Position numbers and translations under genes: made by a program
Part shown: positions 52,580 through 60,179 of the stretch, one piece after another
Numbering within the stretch: position 1 is the first letter of the stretch
Layout: every line of letters starts with the position of its first letter
From: a virus
IMG/VR virus record: IMGVR_UViG_3300031857_000191
Location: 1-60,179 of that record
Reading direction: 5' to 3' (one strand)
Length of the DNA stretch: 60,179 nt
The notes under the pieces: model-generated
What the model was told of the DNA's origin: nothing
The model's database searches: none
The model's input: the letters and a program-made list of their open reading frames with translations, nothing else

Positions 52580-52587
52580 ATAAATAT
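52580..52587 (-). promoter_or_regulatory. ATATTTAT motif upstream of a gene start
   Basis: 27 bases above the ATG of the tape measure gene, touching the end of the terminator hairpin upstream. Confidence 0.4.
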
Positions 52588-52612
52588 CAAAAGCGCCTAT
52601 TTTTTAGGCGCT
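52583..52612 (-). terminator. Terminator between tail chaperone and tape measure genes
   Basis: GCGCCTA/TAGGCGC stem with an A-rich loop followed by TTTT. The stem overlaps the stop codon of the chaperone extension frame. Confidence 0.75.
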
Positions 52613-52896
52613 CTTGCGTTAAATGCGAAATCTGGTATTGGTGGACGTTCTTTAGTGGTTTTATTTGGTTGCGCCATTTCTGCGCCGCCACTCACATTGA
52701 ATCTTTTATCTATTTCTTCTTGTTGTTTTTCAATAAGTTCTGATAGTTTTTGTAAGTAATATTGTCTATATCTTATAGGCATATTATATACTTGATCATG
52801 AGTGAATCCACCTTGACTATGATAACAAAGTAAAAATACTTCGTCTAGTATTATTTTCTTATACTCCGGAGTCAGGCCAAAAAAAGCTAACCCCAA
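52597..52896 (-). CDS. Frameshift extension frame of the tail chaperone
   Basis: The frame has only a TTG near its start and no good initiation site. The part after the slippery run reads FGLTPEYKKIILDEVFLLC, then YHSQGGFTHDQVYNMPI and QKLSELIEKQQEEIDK, similar to the accessory half of tail assembly chaperones. It overlaps the upstream gene by 38 bases and follows a run of seven T in that gene, so it is most likely translated by frameshift (+1 or -2), giving an about 350-residue fusion. It lies directly before the tape measure gene. Confidence 0.6.
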   Translation of the reverse strand: MGLAFFGLTPEYKKIILDEVFLLCYHSQGGFTHDQVYNMPIRYRQYYLQKLSELIEKQQEEIDKRFNVSGGAEMAQPNKTTKERPPIPDFAFNARAPKK

Positions 52897-53626
52897 TTGG
52901 TAAATCGATGCCCTCCACTACATCGCCGTTAGATTTAACCGCGTTAACTTTCATGTCAACATCTGGCATTACTTTGTTAATCTGTTCGCGTAAAGCTTTT
53001 ACGTCTCTAGCTAACATATTTTCAGCAAATTCTCTAACCGCTGCTGTTTCTCTATCACCATTAACTGCTACAATAGTGTGTTTCAAACGAGTTGTAACAT
53101 CATATGAACCTTGAGCATTGATTTTTTCTAAACCTTTAATTTCTTTATCTATTTTTTGCTCATCACCATGTGTTAATAACTTGAATGTAACCATAGTTTT
53201 AGAGAATGGTAATTCAAAATTAAATTCATTTTTACCTGGTGTGAATAGACTTTCATCGATTTTCTTAGTATCTAATGTTGTTAAATCAACAGTAGCTTTT
53301 TCAGCTCTACCTGTATTAGGATCAACAAAGGTAAAATCATAATCTTTACCATATCCTAAAATACGTGCTGCTATCAAAATAGCGTTTTTATCACCATTTA
53401 ATAACATATTATAGTCTATACCTGTTGTCACAATCATTGATTGTAATAACTTATCAATAACTGTTCCTTGACGAATAAAGTTAGCATTAGATAGAATATC
53501 TTCTTCTTTTGCAGTCATGTACTTCATTTCAATAACACCTTTTGATAATGGTGATTCAGGAGGGTAAATTAAACCTTTAGAAGGTAAATCGATTTGTTCA
53601 GTAGGATACTTAAACTTTTGTTCCAT
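52859..53626 (-). CDS. Tail assembly chaperone (main frame)
   Basis: 255 residues from the ATG at 53626. FKYPTEQIDLPSKGLIYPPES, MKYMTAKEEDILSNANFIRQ and VIDKLLQSMIVTTGI match a tail chaperone or hub-assembly type protein of contractile phages. The C-terminus LPIGVSFFWPDSGV contains the slippery T7 site. It lies between tube and tape measure genes, the classic place for this pair. Confidence 0.7.
   Translation of the reverse strand: MEQKFKYPTEQIDLPSKGLIYPPESPLSKGVIEMKYMTAKEEDILSNANFIRQGTVIDKLLQSMIVTTGIDYNMLLNGDKNAILIAARILGYGKDYDFTFVDPNTGRAEKATVDLTTLDTKKIDESLFTPGKNEFNFELPFSKTMVTFKLLTHGDEQKIDKEIKGLEKINAQGSYDVTTRLKHTIVAVNGDRETAAVREFAENMLARDVKALREQINKVMPDVDMKVNAVKSNGDVVEGIDLPIGVSFFWPDSGV
52879..52885 (-). 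promoter_or_regulatory. Probable frameshift site (run of seven T)
   Basis: Zero frame AGC TTT TTT TGG. The downstream frame is one base later, so either a +1 slip (TTT to TTT) or a -2 slip is required; both keep pairing on the T run. Confidence 0.55.
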
Positions 53627-53650
53627 AACGTTTATATTGTTTTTATATAT

Positions 53651-53658
53651 ATAAATAT
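53651..53658 (-). promoter_or_regulatory. ATATTTAT motif upstream of a gene start
   Basis: 25 bases above the ATG of the tail chaperone gene, followed by ATATATAAAAACAAT. Confidence 0.45.
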
Positions 53659-53669
53659 ACAAAGATAAA

Positions 53670-53698
53670 AGAAGTCATCCTCTCGGATGACTTTCTTA
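53670..53698 (-). terminator. Rho-independent terminator after the tail tube gene
   Basis: AAGTCATCC / GGATGACTT stem with GAGA tetraloop followed by CTTTTATCTTT. Confidence 0.8.
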
Positions 53699-53718
53699 TT
53701 AAATATATGGATGAACGA

Positions 53719-54204
53719 TTAGTAGTTCAGGATACAATAATCCATTGCTATTGTTAAGCTGATTGAAACATATGCTTCGTTAGCCCAATCGTATTCACCA
53801 AAGTTAGCTTCTTTAACAAAAGAACCTTTAACTATCCACTCACCAACTACATCACCAACAGGACCTAAAATGTCTAAACGTAAATCTTTTTTATAGAAAT
53901 CACTATAGCCATCACGTCCAGTTACTGATTCGTGAGCCAAACGAGCCCATTCCATTACAGCTTGAGCGCCACTTGGAGTTACAGGATCATAAAGTTCTAA
54001 AGTCATATCATTCCAACGAACTTTACCCTTAACTTTACGGTAAACGTTGATATGATCTAATACGATTTCACCAGCGTTGAAAGACGGAGTTGAAGCTTTT
54101 CTAATTAAATATGAAGGGATACCGTCAATATACATTAAAAAGCGATTCTGAACTTTTGGTTCAAAAGCGGTGAACATAATTTCGGTAGGATCTAATACTG
54201 CCAT
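53719..54204 (-). CDS. Tail tube protein, gp19-like
   Basis: 161 residues. VQNRFLMYIDGIPSYLIRKA, INVYRKVKGKVRWNDMTLELYDP and the end YVSISLTIAMDYCILNY follow the two-sheet tube monomer pattern of T4 gp19. The size is normal. It comes after the sheath gene, as in other contractile phages, with a terminator behind it that should let it be made in large amounts. Confidence 0.88.
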   Translation of the reverse strand: MAVLDPTEIMFTAFEPKVQNRFLMYIDGIPSYLIRKASTPSFNAGEIVLDHINVYRKVKGKVRWNDMTLELYDPVTPSGAQAVMEWARLAHESVTGRDGYSDFYKKDLRLDILGPVGDVVGEWIVKGSFVKEANFGEYDWANEAYVSISLTIAMDYCILNY

Positions 54205-54220
54205 TGTATTGTTATTTTAT

Positions 54221-54228
54221 ATAAATAT
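54221..54228 (-). promoter_or_regulatory. ATATTTAT motif upstream of a gene start
   Basis: 17 bases above the ATG of the tail tube gene, followed by ATAAAATAACAATAC. Confidence 0.45.
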
Positions 54229-54237
54229 TAATAGTTA

Positions 54238-54525
54238 TTATTTTTGCGCAACTGGATTTTCAACTGGTTTCTTTTCAGTTTCAGCGTCTGATTGCATTTT
54301 ATTTAAGTAACTCAATACCATTTTATAGTTTGGGTTACTATCAAGACCAGATAACTGAGAACCTTTTTTATTTTTTAGCCACATCATTAATGCTTCAATC
54401 ACTCTAGAGTAATCTTTTACATTAGTTACTGCTGATGCTATTTTTGTTAAAGAAGGGCCAACGCCAGCAACCGAAGTATCGGCTGCTGCGTCGTCCTTGA
54501 ATTCTTTTATTTTTTTATTTTCCAT
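54238..54525 (-). CDS. Small protein between sheath and tube genes
   Basis: 95 residues, helical and soluble (MENKKIKEFKDDAAADTS to VENPVAQK). YSRVIEALMMWLKNKKGSQL may form an amphipathic helix. No family recognised. Gene position suggests a tail part or assembly helper. Confidence 0.55.
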   Translation of the reverse strand: MENKKIKEFKDDAAADTSVAGVGPSLTKIASAVTNVKDYSRVIEALMMWLKNKKGSQLSGLDSNPNYKMVLSYLNKMQSDAETEKKPVENPVAQK

Positions 54526-54544
54526 TATTTAAATTATAATTTTA

Positions 54545-56314
54545 TTAACTTCCAAATTCTACACCAGTTGGTAAGATGTTGAAATCTAATAAGATAAATT
54601 CAGCTGTACGAGTTGGTTGTAAGTAAATTTGACCTACTAATTGATTTCTATCAATTACATCTGGAGTGTTATTTGTGTCATCCATTACTACTCTGAAAGC
54701 ATATAAACCTTGTCTTTGTTGTACACTTTCTAAGTATGGAGTAACTTGAGATAAGAATCTGTTTCTTGTTACAGTTGTGTTTTGTTCAAATACTAATGTC
54801 TTAGAAACATTACCAATGTAACGCTTAAGAGCAATTAATAATCTACGAACGTTAATTCTATCTAAAGCACTAGCTTTTTGTTGTAATGTCTTTTGACCAA
54901 ATGCTGTAACACCTACGTTAGGGAAAGTAGCGATTGGGTTAACTTTACCAGCATATAAATTATCACGATTTGTTGGAGATAATTTTCTTTCTGCTTGAAT
55001 AACACCACCTAAACCACCACGATTTAAACCAGCAGGAGCAAACCATTCAGCACTTACATTATCGTTGAAAGCATAAACACCAGCCATAATTGTTGAAGCA
55101 GGTACCCATACGTTTCTACCAGTTTCTTGAGATACAACTTGAACCCAAGGCCAATAAGCACCAGCATAGTTAGTATCTAAACCTTGTGCTTCAGTTACTG
55201 GAGTGTTAATAGTTGAACCATATGGAGTTAAATCCATAATATAGAAATGATCACCTCTTTCTTCAGCATTTGAAATATAATTTGTTTGAGCTGTAGCGTG
55301 ATCAGCTTGTTGTAAACCTGGAGTGATTAGTAATTCATAATCATAATCATCTTTGTTACTTAAAATGTTACTTGCAGTAGCATAGTTAGCAACTGGAACA
55401 CCTTGAGGAGCAGTAGCTGAGTTGTTTTGGAATAAACTGTTTCCAATAAATGGAATGTCATTACCAATAGCACCACTAAATGCACCACCAAATGAACCAC
55501 TACCAATTTGAGGTAATGAAGCTGAATAGCTTTGGTTATTTGAATCTGTAGCAACACCACCTACGTTATTAAAATATGATGGAGTATCTCTAACAGATTT
55601 AACTCTTACATAGCGGCTATTGTTTGGATAGCTACCAGATAATTGAATATAATATCCACCCATATCAACATCATAAGATACAGTTCTTGATTGATCACCA
55701 ATTACTGCGGCGATATAGTTAGGTTGTAATGGATCTAAAGATACATTAGAATAAGTTTCTAAAACAACTTTAGTATTTGTATTGTCATCACCACGACGAA
55801 CTAATACTGTGAAAGTACCTTGTTGTAAATTTACATTTGATACTTCCCACTTAACGTTATCTTGAGTTCCAGTAGCTAAAGCACCATTACTTAATAAAGA
55901 ACTAGTGTTGTTGTTCATTGTACCAACATTGATTGTTTCTAAAACAAACGATGCAGTAAATCCACTGTTACCTGGAATTCCACTTGTACTAGCAGTTGTA
56001 GCACAACTAGCTGTAGCAGCGGTGAATGAACCACTTGGTACTCTTGTTACTAAAATTGATTCACCACCTTGTAAAAAGTAGTTGTAAGCAGCAATGCTTG
56101 TTAAAAACTCATAATTAGCACCTCCGCTAATAAATGAACCACCAAATCTGTTTTTAAAGTCACTATATGAAGTAACTACAGTTGGGATATACGGTTGACC
56201 TTTAACAGTCGGACCTACTAATGCCAAACCCACAGTTGGAGGTAATTGGGTTATTTGAGATAAGTCATTCTCACGTGTTAGTACACCTGGAGAAATTAAT
56301 GTTTCTTGCGCCAT
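54545..56314 (-). CDS. Tail sheath protein, gp18-like
   Basis: 589 residues. The N-terminus SPGVLTRENDLSQ is the sheath start; the C-terminal domain has PNVGVTAFGQKTLQ, ALDRINVRRLLIALKRYIGN and AFRVVMDDTNNT, followed by the strand IYLQPTRTAEFILLDFNI that interlocks neighbouring subunits. Together they identify the contracting sheath. The variable middle region (about 130-330) is Ser/Asn-rich and likely faces outwards. It proves the phage is a myovirus. Confidence 0.95.
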   Translation of the reverse strand: MAQETLISPGVLTRENDLSQITQLPPTVGLALVGPTVKGQPYIPTVVTSYSDFKNRFGGSFISGGANYEFLTSIAAYNYFLQGGESILVTRVPSGSFTAATASCATTASTSGIPGNSGFTASFVLETINVGTMNNNTSSLLSNGALATGTQDNVKWEVSNVNLQQGTFTVLVRRGDDNTNTKVVLETYSNVSLDPLQPNYIAAVIGDQSRTVSYDVDMGGYYIQLSGSYPNNSRYVRVKSVRDTPSYFNNVGGVATDSNNQSYSASLPQIGSGSFGGAFSGAIGNDIPFIGNSLFQNNSATAPQGVPVANYATASNILSNKDDYDYELLITPGLQQADHATAQTNYISNAEERGDHFYIMDLTPYGSTINTPVTEAQGLDTNYAGAYWPWVQVVSQETGRNVWVPASTIMAGVYAFNDNVSAEWFAPAGLNRGGLGGVIQAERKLSPTNRDNLYAGKVNPIATFPNVGVTAFGQKTLQQKASALDRINVRRLLIALKRYIGNVSKTLVFEQNTTVTRNRFLSQVTPYLESVQQRQGLYAFRVVMDDTNNTPDVIDRNQLVGQIYLQPTRTAEFILLDFNILPTGVEFGS

Positions 56315-56338
56315 GTTTTGAATAGATTTTGTCTAATG

Positions 56339-56346
56339 ATAAATAT
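56339..56346 (-). promoter_or_regulatory. ATATTTAT motif upstream of a gene start
   Basis: 25 bases above the ATG of the sheath gene, immediately behind the terminator upstream. Confidence 0.45.
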
Positions 56347-56365
56347 GTAAGATAATTTATAAAAC

Positions 56366-56400
56366 GAAGAAACCCCGGCAATTACTGCCGAGGTTCTCTT
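56366..56400 (-). terminator. Rho-independent terminator above the sheath gene
   Basis: AACCTCGGCA / TGCCGGGGTT stem with a GTAAT loop then TTCTTCGTTTT. It closes the fibre-side transcript before the sheath promoter motif. Confidence 0.8.
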
Positions 56401-56432
56401 CTATATTAACTCCTAACACCTAACAATACATA

Positions 56433-56660
56433 TTATGAATTTACTTCACCTGTTTCAAGATTAATAGAACCTTCACCATATTTATCTTGTAATTTTTTAG
56501 CTAAAACTAATTCAGCGTCGCTTAAATTTTTACGGTATTCAAGTAAACGAGATTTTTCAATCTCTAATTCACCTAATGATATAGCTAAATCGTTGTAACT
56601 AGCTTTAATCTTTTTAATTTCGTCTAACTCTTCAATAGTTAGTTTTTTAACTTCACTCAT
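56433..56660 (-). CDS. Small coiled-coil protein
   Basis: 75 residues; EELDEIKKIKASYNDLAISL and ELEIEKSRLLEYRKNLSDAE form heptad-like helices. Its ATG overlaps the stop of the next gene by one base. Phages often carry such short helical proteins near fibres, without known function. Confidence 0.55.
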   Translation of the reverse strand: MSEVKKLTIEELDEIKKIKASYNDLAISLGELEIEKSRLLEYRKNLSDAELVLAKKLQDKYGEGSINLETGEVNS

Positions 56661-57118
56661 TATTCAGGTTTTACAAGTTTAAAGAAAGTAACATAAACTC
56701 CTTCTGATTCTACATTTTCAAAATCAACGAGTTTAAATTCTTTATGTTCTAATTCTTTTTCTTCTTGTAAAAGTGTATTGAAGTCATTTTGAAATTCTAC
56801 AAACTTTGGATTTACTTCTCTGCTTGTTATTTCACCTTCTTCATTAGTAACAACGTTGATATACATTGGAATACTGATATTACCAGTTTCGTCAGTTTCA
56901 CCGTGTTTTTTAATTAATTCTTCTTTAAGTTTCTCAACAGATTCTTTTTCAGTTGTTACTTTTTTAGCTAAATCTGATAACCAATATTTAGTTGATAACT
57001 TAATTTTTTCAGTTAGTAAGCCTTTAGAAAGTACTTCACCAGTCTGATTATTCACAACACCATTAAGTTCAGCTTCTAAAGCATAAAACTCATGTAATTT
57101 TAATGTAACTTTTTCCAT
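56660..57118 (-). CDS. Hypothetical helical protein
   Basis: 152 residues with a first helical part rich in Lys/Glu (KLSTKYWLSDLAKKVTTEKE) and a second with beta character (PMYINVVTNEEGEITSREVN). The end matches a small beta motif (GVYVTFFKLVKPE). No family recognised; sits in the same transcript as the coiled-coil protein. Confidence 0.55.
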   Translation of the reverse strand: MEKVTLKLHEFYALEAELNGVVNNQTGEVLSKGLLTEKIKLSTKYWLSDLAKKVTTEKESVEKLKEELIKKHGETDETGNISIPMYINVVTNEEGEITSREVNPKFVEFQNDFNTLLQEEKELEHKEFKLVDFENVESEGVYVTFFKLVKPE

Positions 57119-57123
57119 ATATA

Positions 57124-57351
57124 TTATTTAGATTTTTTCGCTGGTTTTTTAACATCTTTTTTTGCAGGTGCTTTTTTAGCTACTGGTTTTTTCTCAGTTG
57201 GTTTTTTAGCTATCTCCGCCATAATAGTTGGTGGTGGAGTTGATTCAGGAGCTAACTCTTCAACATGATTTACTGATGTTTCTTTTTTCTTGTTGTTAAT
57301 AACAAATGCTACTACTACAGCAGCAATTAATAAGATAATAATTAAAGCCAT
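57124..57351 (-). CDS. Single-span membrane protein with Lys/Ala/Pro tail
   Basis: 75 residues: one membrane helix (about 2-18, ALIIILLIAAVVVAFVI) and a strongly basic tail (KKPTEKKPVAKKAPAKKDVK). The tail resembles histone H1-like ends and could bind DNA or acidic polymers at the membrane. Membrane anchor plus basic tail is the only firm statement. Confidence 0.55.
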   Translation of the reverse strand: MALIIILLIAAVVVAFVINNKKKETSVNHVEELAPESTPPPTIMAEIAKKPTEKKPVAKKAPAKKDVKKPAKKSK

Positions 57352-57376
57352 TTTATTTAATTTTTGTTTTATATAT

Positions 57377-57384
57377 ATAAATAT
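57377..57384 (-). promoter_or_regulatory. ATATTTAT motif upstream of a gene start
   Basis: 26 bases above the ATG of the basic-tailed membrane protein, followed by ATATATAAAACAA. Confidence 0.45.
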
Positions 57385-57434
57385 ATAGTAAGTTTAGAAA
57401 ACAACCAAATTTATTTTTATATTATGTAAATATT

Positions 57435-57710
57435 TTAAGGTTTTGGGTTATTATCTTTTACTTCTTTAACAGCGGCGAACCACTCACTTGTTTTAGCATT
57501 ATTACCAAAAAGACCATTATTAATATCATGCCATAATAAATCTAATTGTTCTCCTATTTTAGGATATTCTTTTGCTTTTTTATCCTTACACTGATTTTCT
57601 AATATTTTTATTAAGTCTCCTTCAGGTAAATTCCATTCAATAGTTTTATCAGTGATAAACTGTTCTTTGTTTTCTGCTTCTAAATAATAATTGTATGCTG
57701 TTTTTTCCAT
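57435..57710 (-). CDS. Small fibre-associated phage protein
   Basis: 91 residues. YPKIGEQLDLLWHDINNGLF and a C-terminus VKDNNPKP match a short protein that often follows tail fibre genes in phages, possibly a fibre assembly helper. It begins 12 bases after the fibre gene stop. Confidence 0.65.
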   Translation of the reverse strand: MEKTAYNYYLEAENKEQFITDKTIEWNLPEGDLIKILENQCKDKKAKEYPKIGEQLDLLWHDINNGLFGNNAKTSEWFAAVKEVKDNNPKP

Positions 57711-57721
57711 TTTAATTTATT

Positions 57722-60179
57722 TTAATATATTGCTACACCACCCCATCTATTGTACATTACATTACCAGTGCTGCTACCATATCGGTTATTAACCACCCAG
57801 TAAACATCTCCCACTCTACCATTAGCAACCATCCAGAAGTGATTTGGATCTGTTCCTCCATCAGGGTTATATTCATAAAGAATATTATCATTTACTGTTG
57901 TTCCATTTGTTATTTGCATTACACCACCTGTAGAACCGTGGGAATTAGGGAAATAAGCAGTACCTGTATTACCATCTGAACTATTAAAAGTTCCTGTGAA
58001 TTGGGTAGAGTTATATTTGTTTGTAAATATTAAATTGTATTGTGTTGTGGTTGGTCCTGTAAATGCAACCCAGTTAAAATAAGAAGCTCCTGTAATACCA
58101 CCCGCAGCGCTACCTCCTGTTCTTGCAAAAACAGCTAATTTTGTTACTCCATAATTTGATATCATTGCAGTTGGGCTAATTTGATATTCAGTATCCCATC
58201 CTGCTGTTGATATTGTTGAACTAGCAAAGCTTGTATTACTAGGACCAGTTTCAGCTCCTGTAAAATATTGATTGAATATTATTGCATATCCAACACCACC
58301 ATCCATTGTAAAATCACAATAACATTGGAAAGCATTACCACTATTAACATTTGGTATTTGTAACCAGTAAACTCCACTTGTTGGATTACCTACTATTTGT
58401 TTAATAGCTTTAGCTGATGTAGCTGGAGAAGATGAGGTTGAACCATCACCACTTCCTCCTACATTCACCCAAACAGTACCATTATAGAATTCTGTTCTAG
58501 TTGTTGATGTATTAAATCTACCCATACCTGCTGTAGGAGAGGATGGTCTTTGTGCTGTAGTTCCGTTTGGTAAACGTATTGCATCTGTTCTTGATCCTAC
58601 ATCTAAAGAACATCCTGGGGATGTAGTACCTATACCAACATTACCATTAGGAAACCATTGATTTGTTGTATTAAACTGTAATCTATTTAAATCAGCATAA
58701 TAAAATGATAATAAATCATCTGTTGGGTTGTTTGTTAATATAAAGTCTCTTTCTTCGTTTGTAAGTCTTAACCTAACAGCGTTTTGACCAGTATTTTGAA
58801 CCATTAATGTTGTATCAGTTGCTCCTCCATTAACATGTAATTTGTAGCCTGGGGATGTAGTACCTATGCCAAGATTACCATTACTATCAATACGAGCTCT
58901 TTCTGAGTTTGCTATTAGAAATTGAATAGCAGATGCACCCCCTAAATGTGTATTCCATGAACTTGTAAAATCACCTACTCTAATAATATTATTAGAGTTC
59001 ATTCCAATTAAATCTTGAGGAGTTGCTGAACCACCACTAAATCTAGCTCTATAATAATTTCCATTTGGAATTACAATATTACCACCTACAACTTCTAATT
59101 TCTCACCTGGTGATGTAGTTCCTATTCCTATATTATCAGCGACAGTTATAGTGCCTGAGTTGGCATAGAAATATCCTTCAGAACCTGTTATGGATTTCTC
59201 ATTAGTTCCTGTTCCAGGAGTTCCTATGGTATTAACAACAGCAAATCCACTGTCAGTACCATTGTATGCTTGCCACTGAAATGTTGTATTTGATCCTCCG
59301 TAATCACTACCATAACGAACTTGCATCCATACCTGACATTGTCCACAACCGCCTGTCATTCTTGCTCTCACTTGAATAACCATTGCATTGTAAGTATTTC
59401 GTTGCCATTGTATAAAAGGTAAAGAACAAGTATTTGATACAGTGATTTCACCTTCTTCTTCTGAAGTATTAGTTCCGATACGATAATAAATCTTATCTGT
59501 TGTAAATGCACCGCATGTACCTAAATGTATCCATACAGTGCCAAATGAAACAGAGTTAGGAATTGATAATACATTATTACCATATCCATAAATTCTTTCG
59601 TGTTGACTTGTTCCAACTAGTGAAAAATTTCTAGAGGGTGATGTAGTACCTATACCTACATTACCTCCAAAATAAGCAGCATGTGTATTACCTCCTACTC
59701 TAACATCTAAAGAAAAACCAGAAGTGGGAGAGGAATTGTTAATACCAACCTGACCTCCTGATGTTGAAAATAAAGTGTTGCTAAAGTATGTGTTACCACT
59801 GACTCTAGTGGCACCAACAATATCTAATTTATATGCTGGAGATGTAGTACCTATGCCTACGTCACCTCCACTTGTTATACGCATTGCCTCAGACTCATTA
59901 GTACGGAAAATCATTGCTCTAACAGAAGAAGTATTATCATAATCAATAAATCCTCTATTGTTTCCTGATGTAGTACCAAAAATTAATCTTGATAATCCTG
60001 TACTTCCTGCTGTAATGTTTATTGATGTATTTCCTGATGTAGATACATCTAAATTACCAAGAGGTGATGTAGTACCTATACCAACACTACCCGCGGCGTT
60101 AATACGCAAAGCTTCTGTCATGGTATTAGATGTATTATTCACAGCTATAGCAAATTGAGTACCTGTTGTTGAAGCATAA
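57722..60179 (-). CDS. Tail fibre with GIGTTSP repeats and fibrinogen-like end (partial)
   Basis: The frame enters from the right edge without a stop, so the true start lies outside the window; at least 818 residues are visible. VGIGTTSPxxxLDV-type units recur (GIGTTSPLGNLDV, GIGTTSPAYKLDI and others), a shaft repeat known from Bacteroidota and phage fibres. The C-terminal 230 residues are fibrinogen-like: PTSGVYWLQIPNVNSGNAF, YCDFTMDGGVGYAIIF, HFWMVANGRVGDVYWVVN. This tip would bind a surface glycan or protein. The gene order (fibre then small helper) is usual. Confidence 0.8.
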   Translation of the reverse strand, partial: YASTTGTQFAIAVNNTSNTMTEALRINAAGSVGIGTTSPLGNLDVSTSGNTSINITAGSTGLSRLIFGTTSGNNRGFIDYDNTSSVRAMIFRTNESEAMRITSGGDVGIGTTSPAYKLDIVGATRVSGNTYFSNTLFSTSGGQVGINNSSPTSGFSLDVRVGGNTHAAYFGGNVGIGTTSPSRNFSLVGTSQHERIYGYGNNVLSIPNSVSFGTVWIHLGTCGAFTTDKIYYRIGTNTSEEEGEITVSNTCSLPFIQWQRNTYNAMVIQVRARMTGGCGQCQVWMQVRYGSDYGGSNTTFQWQAYNGTDSGFAVVNTIGTPGTGTNEKSITGSEGYFYANSGTITVADNIGIGTTSPGEKLEVVGGNIVIPNGNYYRARFSGGSATPQDLIGMNSNNIIRVGDFTSSWNTHLGGASAIQFLIANSERARIDSNGNLGIGTTSPGYKLHVNGGATDTTLMVQNTGQNAVRLRLTNEERDFILTNNPTDDLLSFYYADLNRLQFNTTNQWFPNGNVGIGTTSPGCSLDVGSRTDAIRLPNGTTAQRPSSPTAGMGRFNTSTTRTEFYNGTVWVNVGGSGDGSTSSSPATSAKAIKQIVGNPTSGVYWLQIPNVNSGNAFQCYCDFTMDGGVGYAIIFNQYFTGAETGPSNTSFASSTISTAGWDTEYQISPTAMISNYGVTKLAVFARTGGSAAGGITGASYFNWVAFTGPTTTQYNLIFTNKYNSTQFTGTFNSSDGNTGTAYFPNSHGSTGGVMQITNGTTVNDNILYEYNPDGGTDPNHFWMVANGRVGDVYWVVNNRYGSSTGNVMYNRWGGVAIY

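Noticed and set aside
52597-52896. Independent gene from the TTG start
   Set aside because: TTG overlaps the upstream coding region with no ribosome site; translation by frameshift on the T run explains it better.

Overview
This window is most likely part of the genome of a large contractile-tailed (myovirus) phage that infects a member of the Bacteroidota. The phage call rests on a tail sheath, tail tube, tape measure, tail assembly chaperone and baseplate-like genes, a T4-type replication set and a dense, AT-rich gene layout with every recognisable gene on the minus strand. The host call is an inference from several signs: almost no Shine-Dalgarno sequences, short lipoprotein signal peptides, sorting-domain-like C-termini, a DUF5522-like cysteine protein, GIGTTSP-type fibre repeats and a tmRNA tag ending YALAA. 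No capsid, portal or terminase gene is visible, so this is only part of the genome.

Layout, in coordinate order (transcription runs right to left). 1-6.8 kb: membrane proteins, small lipoproteins and two large exported proteins, one with a C-type lectin fold, both ending in cohesin-like modules. 6.8-9.2 kb: a tmRNA with its own terminator, a tiny lipoprotein, six ordinary tRNAs (Leu, Gln, Asn, Ser, Thr, Glu), two abnormal Leu-like tRNA genes, and structured RNA elements filling the spacers. 9.2-11.8 kb: a chaperone set (GroEL, GroES, Hsp20). 11.9-15.6 kb: sliding clamp, small membrane protein, family B DNA polymerase. 15.6-22.9 kb: a glycan cassette (methyltransferase/glycosyltransferase fusion, carbamoyltransferase, HtrL-type transferase, two GT60-like glycosyltransferases).

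22.9-30 kb: nucleotide and base modification genes (dCTP deaminase/dUTPase-like, FolE, QueE, QueC, QueD and a DpdA-like transglycosylase) which together form a plausible route to 7-deazaguanine in DNA. 30-40 kb: class II ribonucleotide reductase, DnaB-type helicase, flap nuclease, UvsX/RecA, single-strand binding protein, a GIY-YIG homing endonuclease and a reduced family A polymerase-like protein. 40-60 kb: the tail module, including a 1,284-residue mucin-like Thr/Ser/Pro repeat protein, baseplate proteins, tape measure, a chaperone pair joined by a probable frameshift, tube, sheath and a fibre with a fibrinogen-like end.

How it may fit together (inference): the polymerase, clamp, helicase, nuclease, recombinase, SSB and reductase replicate the DNA; the Que/Dpd set modifies guanines in it; the tRNAs, tmRNA and chaperones sustain late protein synthesis; and the GT60-like enzymes, which belong to a family known to glycosylate Ser/Thr/Pro-rich proteins, are well suited to decorate the mucin-like tail protein. 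The most unusual points are that possible glycosylated mucin-like tail protein, the tmRNA with an apparently long tag, the two tRNA-like genes with identical ends but unrelated interiors, the inter-tRNA structured RNAs, and a QueC lacking its four zinc cysteines.
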